A stretch of 64,000 nucleotides of DNA, taken from Tatumella saanichensis. GTDB taxonomy: Bacteria; Pseudomonadota; Gammaproteobacteria; Enterobacterales; Enterobacteriaceae. The position numbers and the translations under genes were made by a program. The DNA lies in assembly GCF_000439375.1 (NCBI RefSeq), contig NZ_ATMI01000002.1:124001-188000 (forward strand), written 5' to 3'. Shown piece by piece: positions 1-10,105 of this stretch. The notes beneath the pieces are model-generated. The model searched no databases and was not told where the DNA came from. It worked only from the letters and a program-made list of their open reading frames with translations. Every line of letters begins with the position of its first letter. Position 1 is the stretch's first letter.

Positions 1-1839
1 CAGCCAAGGTACCAGGATCTGAATATCATTTTGCTGGCCGATACGGTCGAGACGACCAATACGCTGCTCCAGCAGATCAGGGTTAAACGGCAGATCGAAC
101 ATTACCAGTCGGCTGGCAAACTGGAAGTTACGGCCTTCAGAACCGATTTCTGAACACAGCAGTACCTGAGCACCGTCTTCCTGTGAGGCAAAAAATGCCG
201 AGGCACGGTCACGTTCAATGATTGATAACCCTTCATGGAACACTGCGGCACGGATCCCTTCACGCTCACGCAGATACTGCTCCAGTTGCAGAGCCGTGGC
301 CGCTTTGGCACAGATCACCAGGACTTTTTCTTTGCGGTTTTCCAGCAGGTACTGAGATAACCACTCAACGCGTGGATCAAAGGCCCACCAGGTGCCACTG
401 TCCCCTTCAAATTCCTGATAAATTTGCTCTGGGTAGAGCATATCGCGGGCACGCTCTTCAGCACTTTTACGGCCACCCATGATCCCAGATACCTTAATGG
501 CGGTCTGGTACTGAGACGGCAATGGCAGGCGGATATCCTGTAACTGACGCGATGGGAAGCCTTTAACCCCTTGACGGGTGTTACGGAATAGCACGCGGCT
601 GGTACCGTGGCGATCCATCAGTAGCGAAACCAATTTTGTCCGCGCCGCTAGACGCTGTTGCTGGTCACTGTTGGCTTGGCTGATCAGCGCTGAAATATCC
701 TGATCGCTGATCAGATCGTTGATCATCTGCTCTTCGGCGGCAGACACCGGGTGATCCGCTAACAGCGACGTCACCGCATCGGCGACCGGCTGATACTGCT
801 GCTGTTCTTCGACAAAAGTCTGATAATCGTGGAAGCGGTCCTGATCGAGCAGACGCAGACGGGCGAAGTGACTCTCCATTCCCAACTGTTCTGGGGTCGC
901 GGTGAGCAGCAGCACGCCTGGCGTCGTTTCTGCCAGTTTTTCAATGACCTGATATTCACGGCCGGGTTTGCCTTCAGACCAGGAAAGGTGGTGGGCTTCA
1001 TCGACCACCAGTAAATCCCAGTCCGCATCCGCCATGGCTTCCAGACGTTGGCGATTTTTACAGGCGAAATCCAGCGAACAGATCACCAGTTGTTCGGTAA
1101 AGAACGGGTTACTGGTATCGAACTGAGCTTCGTTGTAACGCTCATCATCAAACAGCGCAAAACGCAGATTAAAGCGGCGCAGCATTTCGACCAGCCACTG
1201 GTGCTGTAAGGTTTCGGGAACGATGATCAGCACGCGTTCGGCCCGACCGGCCAGTAATTGTTGCTGGATAATCATACCGGCTTCGATGGTTTTACCGAGG
1301 CCGACTTCATCAGCCAGCAGGACGCGTGGCGCGTGGCGGCGACCGACATCGCGGGCAATGTGTAGCTGATGCGGGATCAGGTTAGTGCGCATGCCGCGCA
1401 GGCCACTGACCGGCAGACGGTACTGGGCACTCTGGTATTTACGGGCACGGAAACGCAGGGCAAAGCGGTCCATACGGTCAAGCTGACCGGCGAACAGCCG
1501 GTCCTGTGGTTTGCTGAAGACCAGTTTGCTGTCGAGCATCACTTCTCGCAGGCTGACATCGGTCTCCTCGGTATCGGTGCGAGTACCGGTATAGGTCATC
1601 ACGCCGTCGTTGTCGTGGACACTATCGACGGTTAACTGCCAGCCTTCGTGGCTGGTGATGGTGTCACCCGGATTAAAAATCACACGGGTGATCGGAGAAT
1701 CATTACGGGCATAGAGTCTGTTTTCGCCAGTCGCTGGGAAAAGTAAAGTGACCATACGTGCATCGATAGCGACGACCGTCCCCAGTCCAAGTTCACTTTC
1801 TGTATCACTAATCCAGCGCTGACCAAGTGTAAAAGGCAT
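1..1839 (-). CDS. rapA: RNA polymerase-associated helicase RapA (3' part missing)
   Basis: This is the N-terminal 613 codons of RapA (HepA), a SWI2/SNF2-type ATPase that binds RNA polymerase and promotes its recycling. The frame is open from the ATG at 1839 to the window edge with no stop. The first residues read [20 protein letters not shown], nearly identical to the E. coli protein. The ATP-binding motif DEVGLGKT lies near residue 180 and the helicase motif DEAHHL near residue 281. The helicase C-terminal motif [10 protein letters not shown] is close to the edge. E. coli RapA has 968 residues, so roughly a third is outside the window. It is transcribed in the same direction as polB, with about 150 bases between them. 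Identity is certain; only completeness is unknown. Confidence 0.97.
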   Translation of the reverse strand, partial: MPFTLGQRWISDTESELGLGTVVAIDARMVTLLFPATGENRLYARNDSPITRVIFNPGDTITSHEGWQLTVDSVHDNDGVMTYTGTRTDTEETDVSLREVMLDSKLVFSKPQDRLFAGQLDRMDRFALRFRARKYQSAQYRLPVSGLRGMRTNLIPHQLHIARDVGRRHAPRVLLADEVGLGKTIEAGMIIQQQLLAGRAERVLIIVPETLQHQWLVEMLRRFNLRFALFDDERYNEAQFDTSNPFFTEQLVICSLDFACKNRQRLEAMADADWDLLVVDEAHHLSWSEGKPGREYQVIEKLAETTPGVLLLTATPEQLGMESHFARLRLLDQDRFHDYQTFVEEQQQYQPVADAVTSLLADHPVSAAEEQMINDLISDQDISALISQANSDQQQRLAARTKLVSLLMDRHGTSRVLFRNTRQGVKGFPSRQLQDIRLPLPSQYQTAIKVSGIMGGRKSAEERARDMLYPEQIYQEFEGDSGTWWAFDPRVEWLSQYLLENRKEKVLVICAKAATALQLEQYLREREGIRAAVFHEGLSIIERDRASAFFASQEDGAQVLLCSEIGSEGRNFQFASRLVMFDLPFNPDLLEQRIGRLDRIGQQNDIQILVPWL

Positions 1840-1992
1840 AAATATTTAGCTCGATTCTCTTAAGGTATAAAAAGATGTCCATGCTCTGCAGACAATAGCA
1901 GTGTGACCAGGCAGAAGTCTGGTGAATAAAATCAGAGCAATGAGATTCAGGGAGGGCGATATGGTACTGGAAGGCGAGGCATTCGTCACCTG

Positions 1993-4353
1993 TCAAAACA
2001 GTCCCAGTTGCCCGGTAATCAATGTGGAAAAGTTTCCGCCGACAAAGCCGAGTATAGCATCTGCCACTGGCTCAAGTTGTCGTGTCAGGTAATGATCGTA
2101 ATCCAGCGGCGCAGTTTGGCCGCTGACCGGTTCCGGCCCACGGGTGGTCATTACATAGCGGATGGTTCCGCCTTTTTGATAACGCGGTGCCCGTCCGGCT
2201 TTACGGTGTTGCTCATCCGCTAGCCGCGCCGCCCGGGCGTGGGGTGGCACATTACGCTGATATTCTTCCAACGGTCGCCGCAGACGCTTACTGTAGATAA
2301 GTTGATCATCCAACTCCCCGGCCATCAGTTTGGCCACCGTCTCCAATACATAGGGTTCCCACGGCTGTTGACGGAAAATGAGTGAATAAAGCTGCTGCTG
2401 AAAAGTTTTGGCCAGCGGTGTCCAGTCGGTACGCACTGCTTCCAGGCCTTTGAAAATAATCCGGTCCTGGCCCTGATTATTCACCCAACCTGCGTAGCGC
2501 TTTTTACTGCCTTGTTCGGCACCGCGGATGGTTGGCATTAGAAAACGTCGGTAGTGGTTTTCATATTCCAGTTCCAGGGCACTCTCTAGGCCGAAGTTTT
2601 CTGCCAGATGTTCACGCCACCACTGATTGACGTCGGCGGCCAAAGCCCGGCCGATGGTTTCGGCTTGCTGTTCGTCATGGGCGGTTTTCAGCCAGACAAA
2701 GGTCGAGTCCGTATCGCCATAGATCACCTGATAGCCTTGCTGTTCGATGACTTGGCGGGTTTTCTGCATAATTTCATGACCGCGTAGGGTAATCGACGAG
2801 GCCAATCGCGGGTCGAAGAAACGGCAGGCTGGGGTTCCGAGTACGCCATAAAAGGCATTCATAATAATCTTCAGTGCCTGCGACAGCGGTTGGTTTTGCT
2901 GCTGTTTTGCCTGCTCTCGATGTTGCCAGATCTCGCCGACTATCGCCGGCAGACAGTGGCTGTGGCGGGAAAAGCGGGCACCGAGGAAGCCCGGTACAAT
3001 GGCCTGGTCATCGCTTTCTGCCTCGCCGACCACCAGGCCGACAGGATCAATCAGAAAGGTTTTGATGATTGAGGGGTACAGGCTTTTATAGTCCAGGACC
3101 AGTACCGAATCATAAAGCCCGGGGCGTGAGTCCATCACATAACCGCCGGGGCTGGCAGCGGGGGCCACTTCGCCGGTATTGGGGGCTACAAAACCGGCAC
3201 GGTGCATCCGCGGCAGATAGAGGTGGCTAAATGAGGCGACCGACCCCCCATGACGATCGGCGGGCAGTCCGTTGACGCTGCTACGTTCAAGTAAAAACGG
3301 CATCAGTCGGGTATGTTCAAAGATACGGGTGACCAATTCGCAGTCCCGTAGGTTATAGTGCGCCAGTGCCGGTTTATCGGTAGCAAAGCGCTGATTAATC
3401 TCCGCCATGCGGTTCAGCGGGTCCTCGATAAACTTGCCTTCCCCAAACAGGCACTGTGATACATTTTCCAGACTGAAGGACGGAAAAGTCATAAATGCTG
3501 ATTTGAGTGCCTCGATCCCGTCAATAATCAACCGTCCGGCTGCCATTGCCTGCCAAGTGCCGGGTTTAAAACCGTGCTCTCGCCATTCCAGCGGAGTGCC
3601 ACCGCGGCCTGCCAGCAGCGGGATCTGATAGCGGTCGGCGTGTTTCTGTAACACTCGCAAATCGAACTGCACCACATTCCAGCCGATGATCACGTCCGGA
3701 TCATGCTCACTCATCCACTGATTAAGACGCTGCAGTAATTCACGGCGGCTGCCGACATACTCAAGCTGGAAATCGTCTGTCGTCTCACCAGGGGTCGGTG
3801 GGCCAAGCATCAGAACCAAGCGCTGTCCACAGCCTTCGATGCCGATGCAATACAGCTCTCCCTGTTCACTGGTTTCAATATCCAGTGACATCCATTTAAG
3901 AGTAGGGCGATAGTTGGGGTGCGGTTTCAAGCGAGCTTGATCGATCAGTCCATTGGTAGGATGACCGTCAAACCAGACCGGTGCGGTGATAAAGCGTTCC
4001 ATCAGAAAACGATCCGCCGGACGGATGTCTGCCTCACTGACCGGAATATCCGCCTCGCGTAAGCGTTTTTCAATGCGCTGTAGTTGCCGGTACTGGCGAC
4101 AATAGAGGGCCGTTTGCGGCTGATGGCGGAAATCTTTCAGCGGTAGCGGCCGAAATTCGAGGTTTTTCTCATCACTCAGCAAACGCTGAGCTTTTTCGGC
4201 GGCGGACTGTGGTATAAACGCTATCGCCTGTTGTGCAGGCACCCGTAACTGTACCGGCCCGGCGTCGGTGGCCAGCCAGAAGATCAGCTCGATTCCCTGA
4301 GGGGTATCCCGCCAGTGACGAGTTAATAAAAAACCGGGTTGAGAAGGGTTCAC
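1993..4353 (-). CDS. polB: DNA polymerase II
   Basis: Family B DNA polymerase II, an SOS-associated repair and restart polymerase with 3'-5' proofreading. The exonuclease motif DIET lies near residue 156, the polymerase motif DYKSLYPSII near 420 and YGDTDST near 547. The C-terminus GQLGLF matches the E. coli enzyme and its clamp-binding tail. The frame is open further upstream, but homology begins at PGFLLTRHWRDTPQG. I therefore chose the GTG at 4353, which has a GGAG five bases ahead and gives 786 residues, against 783 in E. coli. Upstream it faces the dedA-family gene; the araBAD-araC genes found at this junction in E. coli are not here. I could not find a convincing LexA box. Confidence 0.95.
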   Translation of the reverse strand: MNPSQPGFLLTRHWRDTPQGIELIFWLATDAGPVQLRVPAQQAIAFIPQSAAEKAQRLLSDEKNLEFRPLPLKDFRHQPQTALYCRQYRQLQRIEKRLREADIPVSEADIRPADRFLMERFITAPVWFDGHPTNGLIDQARLKPHPNYRPTLKWMSLDIETSEQGELYCIGIEGCGQRLVLMLGPPTPGETTDDFQLEYVGSRRELLQRLNQWMSEHDPDVIIGWNVVQFDLRVLQKHADRYQIPLLAGRGGTPLEWREHGFKPGTWQAMAAGRLIIDGIEALKSAFMTFPSFSLENVSQCLFGEGKFIEDPLNRMAEINQRFATDKPALAHYNLRDCELVTRIFEHTRLMPFLLERSSVNGLPADRHGGSVASFSHLYLPRMHRAGFVAPNTGEVAPAASPGGYVMDSRPGLYDSVLVLDYKSLYPSIIKTFLIDPVGLVVGEAESDDQAIVPGFLGARFSRHSHCLPAIVGEIWQHREQAKQQQNQPLSQALKIIMNAFYGVLGTPACRFFDPRLASSITLRGHEIMQKTRQVIEQQGYQVIYGDTDSTFVWLKTAHDEQQAETIGRALAADVNQWWREHLAENFGLESALELEYENHYRRFLMPTIRGAEQGSKKRYAGWVNNQGQDRIIFKGLEAVRTDWTPLAKTFQQQLYSLIFRQQPWEPYVLETVAKLMAGELDDQLIYSKRLRRPLEEYQRNVPPHARAARLADEQHRKAGRAPRYQKGGTIRYVMTTRGPEPVSGQTAPLDYDHYLTRQLEPVADAILGFVGGNFSTLITGQLGLF

Positions 4354-4522
4354 AAAGACTCCGCAGTCGCGAGAGAGGGAGTATAGCATAACTCTCCATG
4401 CTGAAAGCGCAGCCAGCCTGCTGTGGTGGGTTTTGTATCTGTTTGTATTAAACAACCGACATTGCTTGACGTCCACTGACTCGCTCAGGACAATCCAGGC
4501 TCTGTTACTGTGAGGAATTGTT

Positions 4523-5290
4523 ATGGAAGTCTGGATCCAACACCTGATGACTCAGTCATTGCAGTGGGCGCTGTTTGCCGTTGCGGTGGTGACGTTTTTC
4601 GAGTCTCTGGCGCTGGTGGGCCTGGTTCTGCCCGGGACGGTGATGATGGCCAGCCTCGGTGCACTGATCGGCAGCGGCAAAATCGGCCTGTATCCGGCCT
4701 GGGCGGCAGGTTGTGCTGGCTGCTTGTTGGGGGACTGGATTTCATTTTATATCGGCTGGCGTTTTAAGGGGCCGTTGCACCGCTGGAAATATCTGCAAAA
4801 ACACCGTAAGTTGCTGGATAAAATCGAGCATGCCCTCAATGATCACAGCGTTGCCACCATCCTAATTGGCCGTTTTGTCGGGCCGACCCGTCCGCTGGTA
4901 CCGATGCTGGCGGGAATGCTGGAACTGCCGGTGAAGAAGTTTCTGCCGGCCAATATTGTCGGCTGTCTATTATGGCCACCGGTCTATCTGCTGCCGGGGA
5001 TCCTCGCGGGTGTGGCTATCGATGCGCCCCATACCGCACAAAGCAGCGATTTTAAATGGTTGTTGCTCGCAGAAGCGGTGCTGATTTGGCTGGCCGCCTG
5101 GCTCGGCTGGCGTTGGTTCCGCAGTATCCGTAAGAAAATTGCCCCAGCCAGCGGGCTGTTGTCGGCAAAAAATTTACGTTGGTTAGCGCCGTTAATGATT
5201 GTCGCCGCAGTGGCCGGGTTTGTGGCCCTGCAGTTTCACCCGATGATGCCGGACTTCCGTCATCTGTTATGGCGGGTATTTATCGCCTGA
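4523..5290 (+). CDS. yabI: DedA family inner-membrane protein (YabI-like)
   Basis: A 255-residue polytopic membrane protein of the DedA (SNARE-associated/VTT) family. It is collinear with E. coli YabI (254 residues). The family signature around ESLALVGLVLPGTV is near residue 30 and GRFVGPTRPLVPMLAGML near residue 115, the latter carrying the conserved arginines of DedA proteins. DedA proteins are linked to membrane homeostasis and lipid-carrier or proton-dependent transport; the exact substrate of YabI is not known to me. It starts divergently from polB and converges on thiQ. Assignment to family is firm, function is inferred. Confidence 0.92.
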   Translation: MEVWIQHLMTQSLQWALFAVAVVTFFESLALVGLVLPGTVMMASLGALIGSGKIGLYPAWAAGCAGCLLGDWISFYIGWRFKGPLHRWKYLQKHRKLLDKIEHALNDHSVATILIGRFVGPTRPLVPMLAGMLELPVKKFLPANIVGCLLWPPVYLLPGILAGVAIDAPHTAQSSDFKWLLLAEAVLIWLAAWLGWRWFRSIRKKIAPASGLLSAKNLRWLAPLMIVAAVAGFVALQFHPMMPDFRHLLWRVFIA

Positions 5291-5336
5291 CACAGAGTGT
5301 GTAGGCCAAGACAGTGGCCCGGTCTGCACACTGCCA
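5291..5336. terminator. possible convergent hairpin between yabI and thiQ
   Basis: The 46-base convergent gap contains an imperfect hairpin: outer arms AGTGTG and CACACT with an inner GGCC/GGCC pairing. There is no run of T on either strand, so intrinsic termination is only a guess from position. Confidence 0.3.
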
Positions 5337-5975
5337 TTACTTCTCGCTGATCACCTCTCCGTTACGGACCGTTACGGTTCGCCCTGCAATCTGCTGTATA
5401 TCCTCCTGATGATGGGACACCATCAGCAGTGTCATGGTTTGCTCACGACACAGGCGATCGGTAAGGGTGATCATCTCTTGACGTAGTTGCGGGTCGAGGG
5501 CTGAAAAGGGCTCATCCAGTAGCAGCAGCGGGCGCTGGCGTAACAGACAGCGAGCCAGGGCGACCCGTTGCCGTTGACCACCGGAAAGCTGCCCTGGTAA
5601 ACGTTCTAGCAGGTCAGCCAGGCCGACGTTGTCGGCAATCTCGGTCAGTTGCTGCCATTGTCCGGCCTTCAGTTTTAGTCCAGGATGCAGTCCTAAGCCC
5701 AGATTTTGTTTGACGGTCAGGTGGGCAAACAGGTTATTTTCCTGAAACAGCATTGAAAGCGGGCGCTGTGCCGGTGGCTGATGGGTACAGAGCCGGTTAT
5801 CGATCCACAATTCACCGCTGCTGGCAGGCAGGAATCCGGCGATCAGGCTTAATAGTGTGCTTTTACCGGCACCACTTGGGCCGACAATCGCCACCCTTTC
5901 GCCGCGGGCGACCTGCAGGGAAAAACGCAGGGTCTGGTTTTGGTAGCGGTAACTGAGATCATTCAGCGTTAGCAT
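5337..5975 (-). CDS. thiQ: thiamine ABC transporter ATP-binding protein
   Basis: ATPase subunit of the ThiBPQ importer for thiamine, thiamine phosphate and TPP. Walker [10 protein letters not shown] is at residues 32-40, the ABC signature LSGGQRQR follows, and Walker B is LLLLDEP. I start it at the ATG at 5975 ([11 protein letters not shown]), which aligns with E. coli MLKLTDI; the frame is open seven codons further upstream. It overlaps the end of thiP, as expected in a coupled operon. At 212 residues it is about 20 shorter than E. coli ThiQ, the missing part being the C-terminal tail after the ATPase core, so activity should be unaffected. Confidence 0.95.
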   Translation of the reverse strand: MLTLNDLSYRYQNQTLRFSLQVARGERVAIVGPSGAGKSTLLSLIAGFLPASSGELWIDNRLCTHQPPAQRPLSMLFQENNLFAHLTVKQNLGLGLHPGLKLKAGQWQQLTEIADNVGLADLLERLPGQLSGGQRQRVALARCLLRQRPLLLLDEPFSALDPQLRQEMITLTDRLCREQTMTLLMVSHHQEDIQQIAGRTVTVRNGEVISEK

Positions 5976-7548
5976 CTTTGCCTGCCATTTTTTCAATCAG
6001 GGTGAAGAGGATAAAACAGACCAGCAACAACAATAACGCTGTCACGGCCCCTTGTTGTTGGCGGTAAGCGCCAATTTGCTGGTACAGATAGAAAGGCAAG
6101 GTGCGGAAATCTTCACTGCCGAACAGCGAAATCACCCCTAAGTCGCCCAGTGACAGCACACAGGCAAAGGCCAGTGCCTGAAATAGCGGCTTTTTCAGGG
6201 CCGGATATTCAATTAAACGTAGCCTGCGCCAGCCACGGACATCGAGTGATAGACACAGGCGGTCATAGTGGCGCGCCAAGTCACGCATCGGCATATCTAG
6301 GATTTTCATCGCATAGGGGATAGCCATCAGTGCATTGGTGATCACCACGATAAATGCCGGTGAATCGGGGAGGCCTACCGTGTTATTGAACAACAGAAAC
6401 CAGCCACTGGCTAGGACGATACCGGGCATTGCTAAGATCAGCATGCCGCTGCTTTCCAGTAGCTGTGCAGGAAGCGGCCGCTCCCTGACTCGCCATTCTC
6501 GGGTGGTCCATAGCAGCATCAGGGTCAGCACGATTGCCAACAGACCCGCGCGTAGGGCGATGGTGACTGACGTCAGAACTGCCTGCCACAGTGCTGGTTG
6601 CTGTAATGCGGTTAACAAGCCTCCCTGCAGGCCATTGATGATCACGGCCAGTAACGGCGGCAGCAGCAGTAATAGGGTCAGCAGGATCCACAGGCTATCG
6701 GCCAGCCCTGGTAGCCAGCGCCGGTCTTGTGCCTGCCAAGGCGTCTGTAGACTGGCGGAGCCACTGAGTACCGTATTCAGGCGTAGGCTGACCGCCATAA
6801 GGCTCAGGCAAACCCCCAACTGTAACAGTGCCAACATCGCCGCTTTGGCGGGGTCAAAGTCATAACTGAGTGCTTGATAGATCGCCAACTCCAGGGTGGT
6901 GGCTTTCGGGCCGCCCCCGAGGGTTAGGATAATGGCGAAGCTGGCAAAACAGAGCATAAAAATCAGTGCCGCCACCGGCAATAACTGACGTTTTAGCCAA
7001 GGCCATTCTAGCCAGCGAAACAGGTACCAACCCTGCATATTGAGTTGTGCCGCCAGTTGTCGCTGCTCGGCGGGGATCTGTTCAAATGCCTGTAACAGTA
7101 GGCGCGCGGCCAGCGGCAGGTTAAAGAACAGGTGTGCCAGCAGGATCCCCGCTAAGCCATAGACGGGGAAGTGATAGTGCCAACCCGCCAGGGCAAACAT
7201 TTTCTCCAGCCAGCCCTGATGACCATAGACACTCAGCAGGCCAAACACGGCCACCAGTACCGGCATCACCAGCGTCATGGCACAGAGGCGCAACAAAGCC
7301 TGACGGCCGGGAAAGCGACGTCGGTACAGTGCCCGGGCCACCGGCACGGCCAACCCCACCGACAGCAGGGTTGACAGTAATGCCTGCTCAAAAGAGAAGG
7401 CAATCACATGATGCAGATAGGGATCTTGCAGCCCGCTGAGCCAGTCTCGGGCGCTGGCACTGTGCAGCAGACTGGCCAGTGCCAGCAGGGCGATGCCGCT
7501 ACTGAATAACGCCGCCAGCAGACCAGGGAGCCATTTGCCGGGACTCAT
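5959..7548 (-). CDS. thiP: thiamine ABC transporter permease
   Basis: Fused double-length permease of the thiamine importer, 529 residues with about twelve hydrophobic segments. Two binding-protein-dependent transport domains are recognisable, each ending in an EAA-type loop that docks onto ThiQ. Stretches such as [14 protein letters not shown] and [15 protein letters not shown] match E. coli ThiP (536 residues). The frame is open 48 codons further upstream inside thiB, but the ATG at 7548 overlaps the thiB stop as ATGA and starts just before the first membrane segment, so I use it. It is translationally coupled to thiB and thiQ and lies under the TPP riboswitch. Confidence 0.95.
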   Translation of the reverse strand: MSPGKWLPGLLAALFSSGIALLALASLLHSASARDWLSGLQDPYLHHVIAFSFEQALLSTLLSVGLAVPVARALYRRRFPGRQALLRLCAMTLVMPVLVAVFGLLSVYGHQGWLEKMFALAGWHYHFPVYGLAGILLAHLFFNLPLAARLLLQAFEQIPAEQRQLAAQLNMQGWYLFRWLEWPWLKRQLLPVAALIFMLCFASFAIILTLGGGPKATTLELAIYQALSYDFDPAKAAMLALLQLGVCLSLMAVSLRLNTVLSGSASLQTPWQAQDRRWLPGLADSLWILLTLLLLLPPLLAVIINGLQGGLLTALQQPALWQAVLTSVTIALRAGLLAIVLTLMLLWTTREWRVRERPLPAQLLESSGMLILAMPGIVLASGWFLLFNNTVGLPDSPAFIVVITNALMAIPYAMKILDMPMRDLARHYDRLCLSLDVRGWRRLRLIEYPALKKPLFQALAFACVLSLGDLGVISLFGSEDFRTLPFYLYQQIGAYRQQQGAVTALLLLLVCFILFTLIEKMAGKDANAE

Positions 7549-8531
7549 TGGCTGACAGCATTCTGCCACGCATCTACCCAGGCAGCACGGTGTTCCGCCA
7601 CCTGTTGTGGCGTAAATTGTAGCGCGGTTGCCGGGACACTCAGCTGCTGATAACCCGCAGGGAGCGGTGTTTTCACGGCCGGATACATCCAATTACCCTG
7701 TGGCAAGGTTTGCTGGAAAGCCGGTGAGGTGACAAAAGCCATAAACTGCTTGGCCAGCGCCGGATGGGGGCTATTTTTCAGGCGGGCCGCAACCTCGACT
7801 TGCAGGTAATTGCCTTCGCTGAAATCAGCGGCGGCGTAATCATGATTGTGCTCTTCAATAATATGATAGGCAGGGGAGGTGGTATAACTGAGCACCAGGT
7901 CGCTTTCCCCCTTCAGAAACAGACTGTAGGCTTCACTCCAGCCGCCGGTGACCGTGACGGTTTTACTTGCAAGTTTTTTCCACGCTGCCGGTGCTTGGTC
8001 ACCGTAGACTTTTTGCATCCACAGCAACAGACCCAATCCTGGGGTACTGGTACGTGGGTCTTCATAAATGACTCGCCATTTCTCCGGACTTTCCACCAGT
8101 TGTTTAAGGCTGGTAGGGGGATTTTTCAGGCGTTTCTTGTTATAGACAAAGGCAAAGTAACCGTAGTCATAAGGAATGAAGGTGTGATCACTCCAGCCCC
8201 CAGGTACGGTCAGTGACTTGAGGTCGGTATCGGAGGGGGCAAACAGCCCGCTCTGGTGGGCCGCCGCAATCAGGTTGTTATCCAGCCCCACCACTACATC
8301 GGCTTTACTGCGTTGACCTTCCATGCGCAGGCGGTTGAACAGAGCAACACCGTCGCCGAGCGCCACGTATTTTAGCTGACAACCACAATTGGCTTCGAAG
8401 GCTTTTTTAATCGCCGGACCAGGCCCCCAGTCAGAGGAGAACGAGCTATAGGTATAGACGGTGAGGACAGGTTTGTCCGCTAGGGCAGGGGCCGATATCA
8501 GCAGTAAAACAGGCAGTATTTTCTTTAACAC
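7545..8531 (-). CDS. thiB: thiamine-binding periplasmic protein
   Basis: Periplasmic substrate-binding protein for thiamine and its phosphates. A Sec signal peptide (LKKILPVLLLISAPALA) precedes the mature KPVLTVYTYSSF, and the body is collinear with E. coli ThiB (327 residues), including SKADVVVGLDNNL and the conserved DPRTSTPGLGLLLWMQ. I choose the GTG at 8531 because AAGGAG lies seven bases upstream and the length becomes 328 residues; the frame stays open 20 codons further but without a ribosome-binding site. First gene of thiBPQ. In E. coli sgrR lies immediately upstream; here the TPP riboswitch and then setA follow directly. Confidence 0.95.
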   Translation of the reverse strand: MLKKILPVLLLISAPALADKPVLTVYTYSSFSSDWGPGPAIKKAFEANCGCQLKYVALGDGVALFNRLRMEGQRSKADVVVGLDNNLIAAAHQSGLFAPSDTDLKSLTVPGGWSDHTFIPYDYGYFAFVYNKKRLKNPPTSLKQLVESPEKWRVIYEDPRTSTPGLGLLLWMQKVYGDQAPAAWKKLASKTVTVTGGWSEAYSLFLKGESDLVLSYTTSPAYHIIEEHNHDYAAADFSEGNYLQVEVAARLKNSPHPALAKQFMAFVTSPAFQQTLPQGNWMYPAVKTPLPAGYQQLSVPATALQFTPQQVAEHRAAWVDAWQNAVSQ

Positions 8532-8585
8532 TTTGCGCTCCTTGAGCATTAATTTCAGCAATGCGCAAAGGATCTGAGTGATCAA

Positions 8586-8663
8586 TCTCAAATCCCTACG
8601 CCGGTATTAACCGGATCAGGTTCGACGGGTATCTCTCAGCACAGACAGTGCACCCCGTTGAGA
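8586..8663 (-). promoter_or_regulatory. TPP riboswitch (THI element) of thiBPQ
   Basis: Read on the minus strand the segment contains the THI-box signatures GGGGTGC, CTGAGA-ATACCCG, ACCTGATCCGG, TAATACC and GCGTAGGGA in the right order. The closing helix P1 is formed by TCTCAA (8658-8663) and TTGAGA (8586-8591). It ends about 55 bases before the thiB start codon, so it probably controls translation or termination in response to TPP, as in the E. coli thiB leader. Confidence 0.95.
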
Positions 8664-8864
8664 ACGTCTCATTCTATGCAATTCTTTCCCTTCGGGAAAG
8701 TGGTGCGGGTCGTTGACGTTGCAGTATTTGTGTGCAGCAGATCAGCTGTCAGGGAGTTTCTGCTGAAACTGCGCGCCGAGCGGTGTAAATTAGCCGGATG
8801 CTGTCTGTCGCGGCACAGCGATGTCGGGCAGACAGCGAATTCTCTCTCACCGGATACCCATGCT

Positions 8865-10055
8865 ATGCAAACCTCTGAACAGCCGCCTACTAAAGGCAAC
8901 ACCGTGTTTCTGTTTTTTATGTTGGTGACCTTCTTTGTCAGCATTGCCGGGGCATTACAGGCACCGACCCTGAGCCTATTCCTCAGTCAGTCATTGCAGG
9001 CCAGTCCGCTGATGGTCGGCGTGTTTTTTACCGTCAACGCAGTGACTGGGATTATCGTCAGTTTTTTACTGGCTAAGCGCTCCGACAATAAAGGTGACCG
9101 CCGTCATTTGCTGATGTTCTGCTGCCTGCTGGCGCTATTGAATGCGCTGGTGTTTGCCTTTACCCGTAGCTACTGGGTGTTGATTACCCTTGGGCTACTG
9201 CTGTCGGCGTTTTCTACCGTAGTGATGCCGCAGATTTTTGCGCTGGCGCGTGAGTATGCAGAGTCCACCTCGCGGGAAATCGTGATGTTCAGCTCGTTAA
9301 TGCGGGCGCAGATGTCGCTGGCATGGGTGATTGGCCCACCGATCTCCTTTGTATTGGCCTTAAATTTCGGGTTTAAGACCTTGTATCTGGTGGCGGCGTC
9401 CCTGTTTTTACTGGCGTTGGTGTTGATCCGTGTCACCCTGCCGTCTGTGCCAAGAATTTATCCCGCGGTAGATATTGCTCGCAGTGCCGCCAGTGGCTGG
9501 AAAAATCACCATGTCCGCTTTCTGTTTATTGGCTCGGTACTGATGTGGATGTGCAACCTTATGTATATCATTGATATGCCGCTGTATATCAGCAGTACAC
9601 TTGCGATGCCGGAGAAAATGGCCGGAGTGCTGATGGGGGTGGCAGCAGGCTTAGAAATTCCGGTGATGCTGGTGGCGGGTTATCTGGCGAAAAAGATCGG
9701 CAAACGGCCATTGGTATTGCTGGCGATGATCGCCGGGGCTCTGTTCTATCCGGGAATGTTGCTGTTCCACAGCATCGAAGGACTGTTAGCGTTGCAGTTG
9801 CTCAACGCATTGTTTATCGGGATCACCGCCGGGCTGGTGATGCTGTGGTTCCAGGATCTGATGCCGGGCAAGGCCGGGGCGGCCACCACCTTGTTTACTA
9901 ACTCTGTGTCGACCGGCATGATCTTTGCGGGCGTATTACAAGGAACGGTCAGTGCTCACTGGGGGCACCAGGGTGTCTATTGGTTGGCGTCGGGTATAAT
10001 GCTGCTGTCACTGCTGTTGACTTGGCAGGTCAGAGAGGCGGGTCGGGAAGGTTAA
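8865..10055 (+). CDS. setA: sugar efflux transporter, MFS
   Basis: Major facilitator superfamily sugar exporter of the SetA family, 396 residues with about twelve membrane segments. GALQAPTLSLFLSQSL, LAKRSDNKGDRR, SLAWVIGPP and MLWFQDLMPGKAGAATTLFT align with E. coli SetA (392 residues). The frame is open 69 codons further upstream, but that part overlaps the thi riboswitch and has no similarity; the ATG at 8865 fits the family. In E. coli setA is controlled by the sugar-phosphate stress regulator SgrR and the RNA SgrS, both encoded next to it. Neither is present here, so its regulation must differ. It converges on leuD. Confidence 0.92.
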   Translation: MQTSEQPPTKGNTVFLFFMLVTFFVSIAGALQAPTLSLFLSQSLQASPLMVGVFFTVNAVTGIIVSFLLAKRSDNKGDRRHLLMFCCLLALLNALVFAFTRSYWVLITLGLLLSAFSTVVMPQIFALAREYAESTSREIVMFSSLMRAQMSLAWVIGPPISFVLALNFGFKTLYLVAASLFLLALVLIRVTLPSVPRIYPAVDIARSAASGWKNHHVRFLFIGSVLMWMCNLMYIIDMPLYISSTLAMPEKMAGVLMGVAAGLEIPVMLVAGYLAKKIGKRPLVLLAMIAGALFYPGMLLFHSIEGLLALQLLNALFIGITAGLVMLWFQDLMPGKAGAATTLFTNSVSTGMIFAGVLQGTVSAHWGHQGVYWLASGIMLLSLLLTWQVREAGREG

Positions 10056-10057
10056 GT

Positions 10058-10079
10058 TCCCCCTCGGTAAAGAGGGGGA
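10058..10079. terminator. hairpin between setA and leuD
   Basis: A perfect 8-bp inverted repeat, TCCCCCTC and GAGGGGGA with a 6-base loop, lies three bases after the setA stop and 26 bases past the leuD stop. T-runs are weak on both strands, so it may act as a terminator or as a 3'-end stabilising stem. Confidence 0.5.
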
Positions 10080-10105
10080 GTGCTAAAAACGGTGGCGCTG
10101 AGGGA

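Noticed and set aside
1808-1996. 62-codon minus-strand frame between polB and rapA
   Set aside because: It overlaps the rapA start in another frame and shows no protein-like composition.
4439-4454. LexA-like site CTGT-TTGTATTA-AACA upstream of polB
   Set aside because: The left half fits the SOS box but the right half should read ACAG; the match is too weak to claim SOS control from sequence alone.
8683-8699. Stem CTTTCCC-TTC-GGGAAAG between the TPP riboswitch and setA
   Set aside because: No T-run on either strand and no resemblance to SgrS; it may be an incidental stem near the thi promoter.
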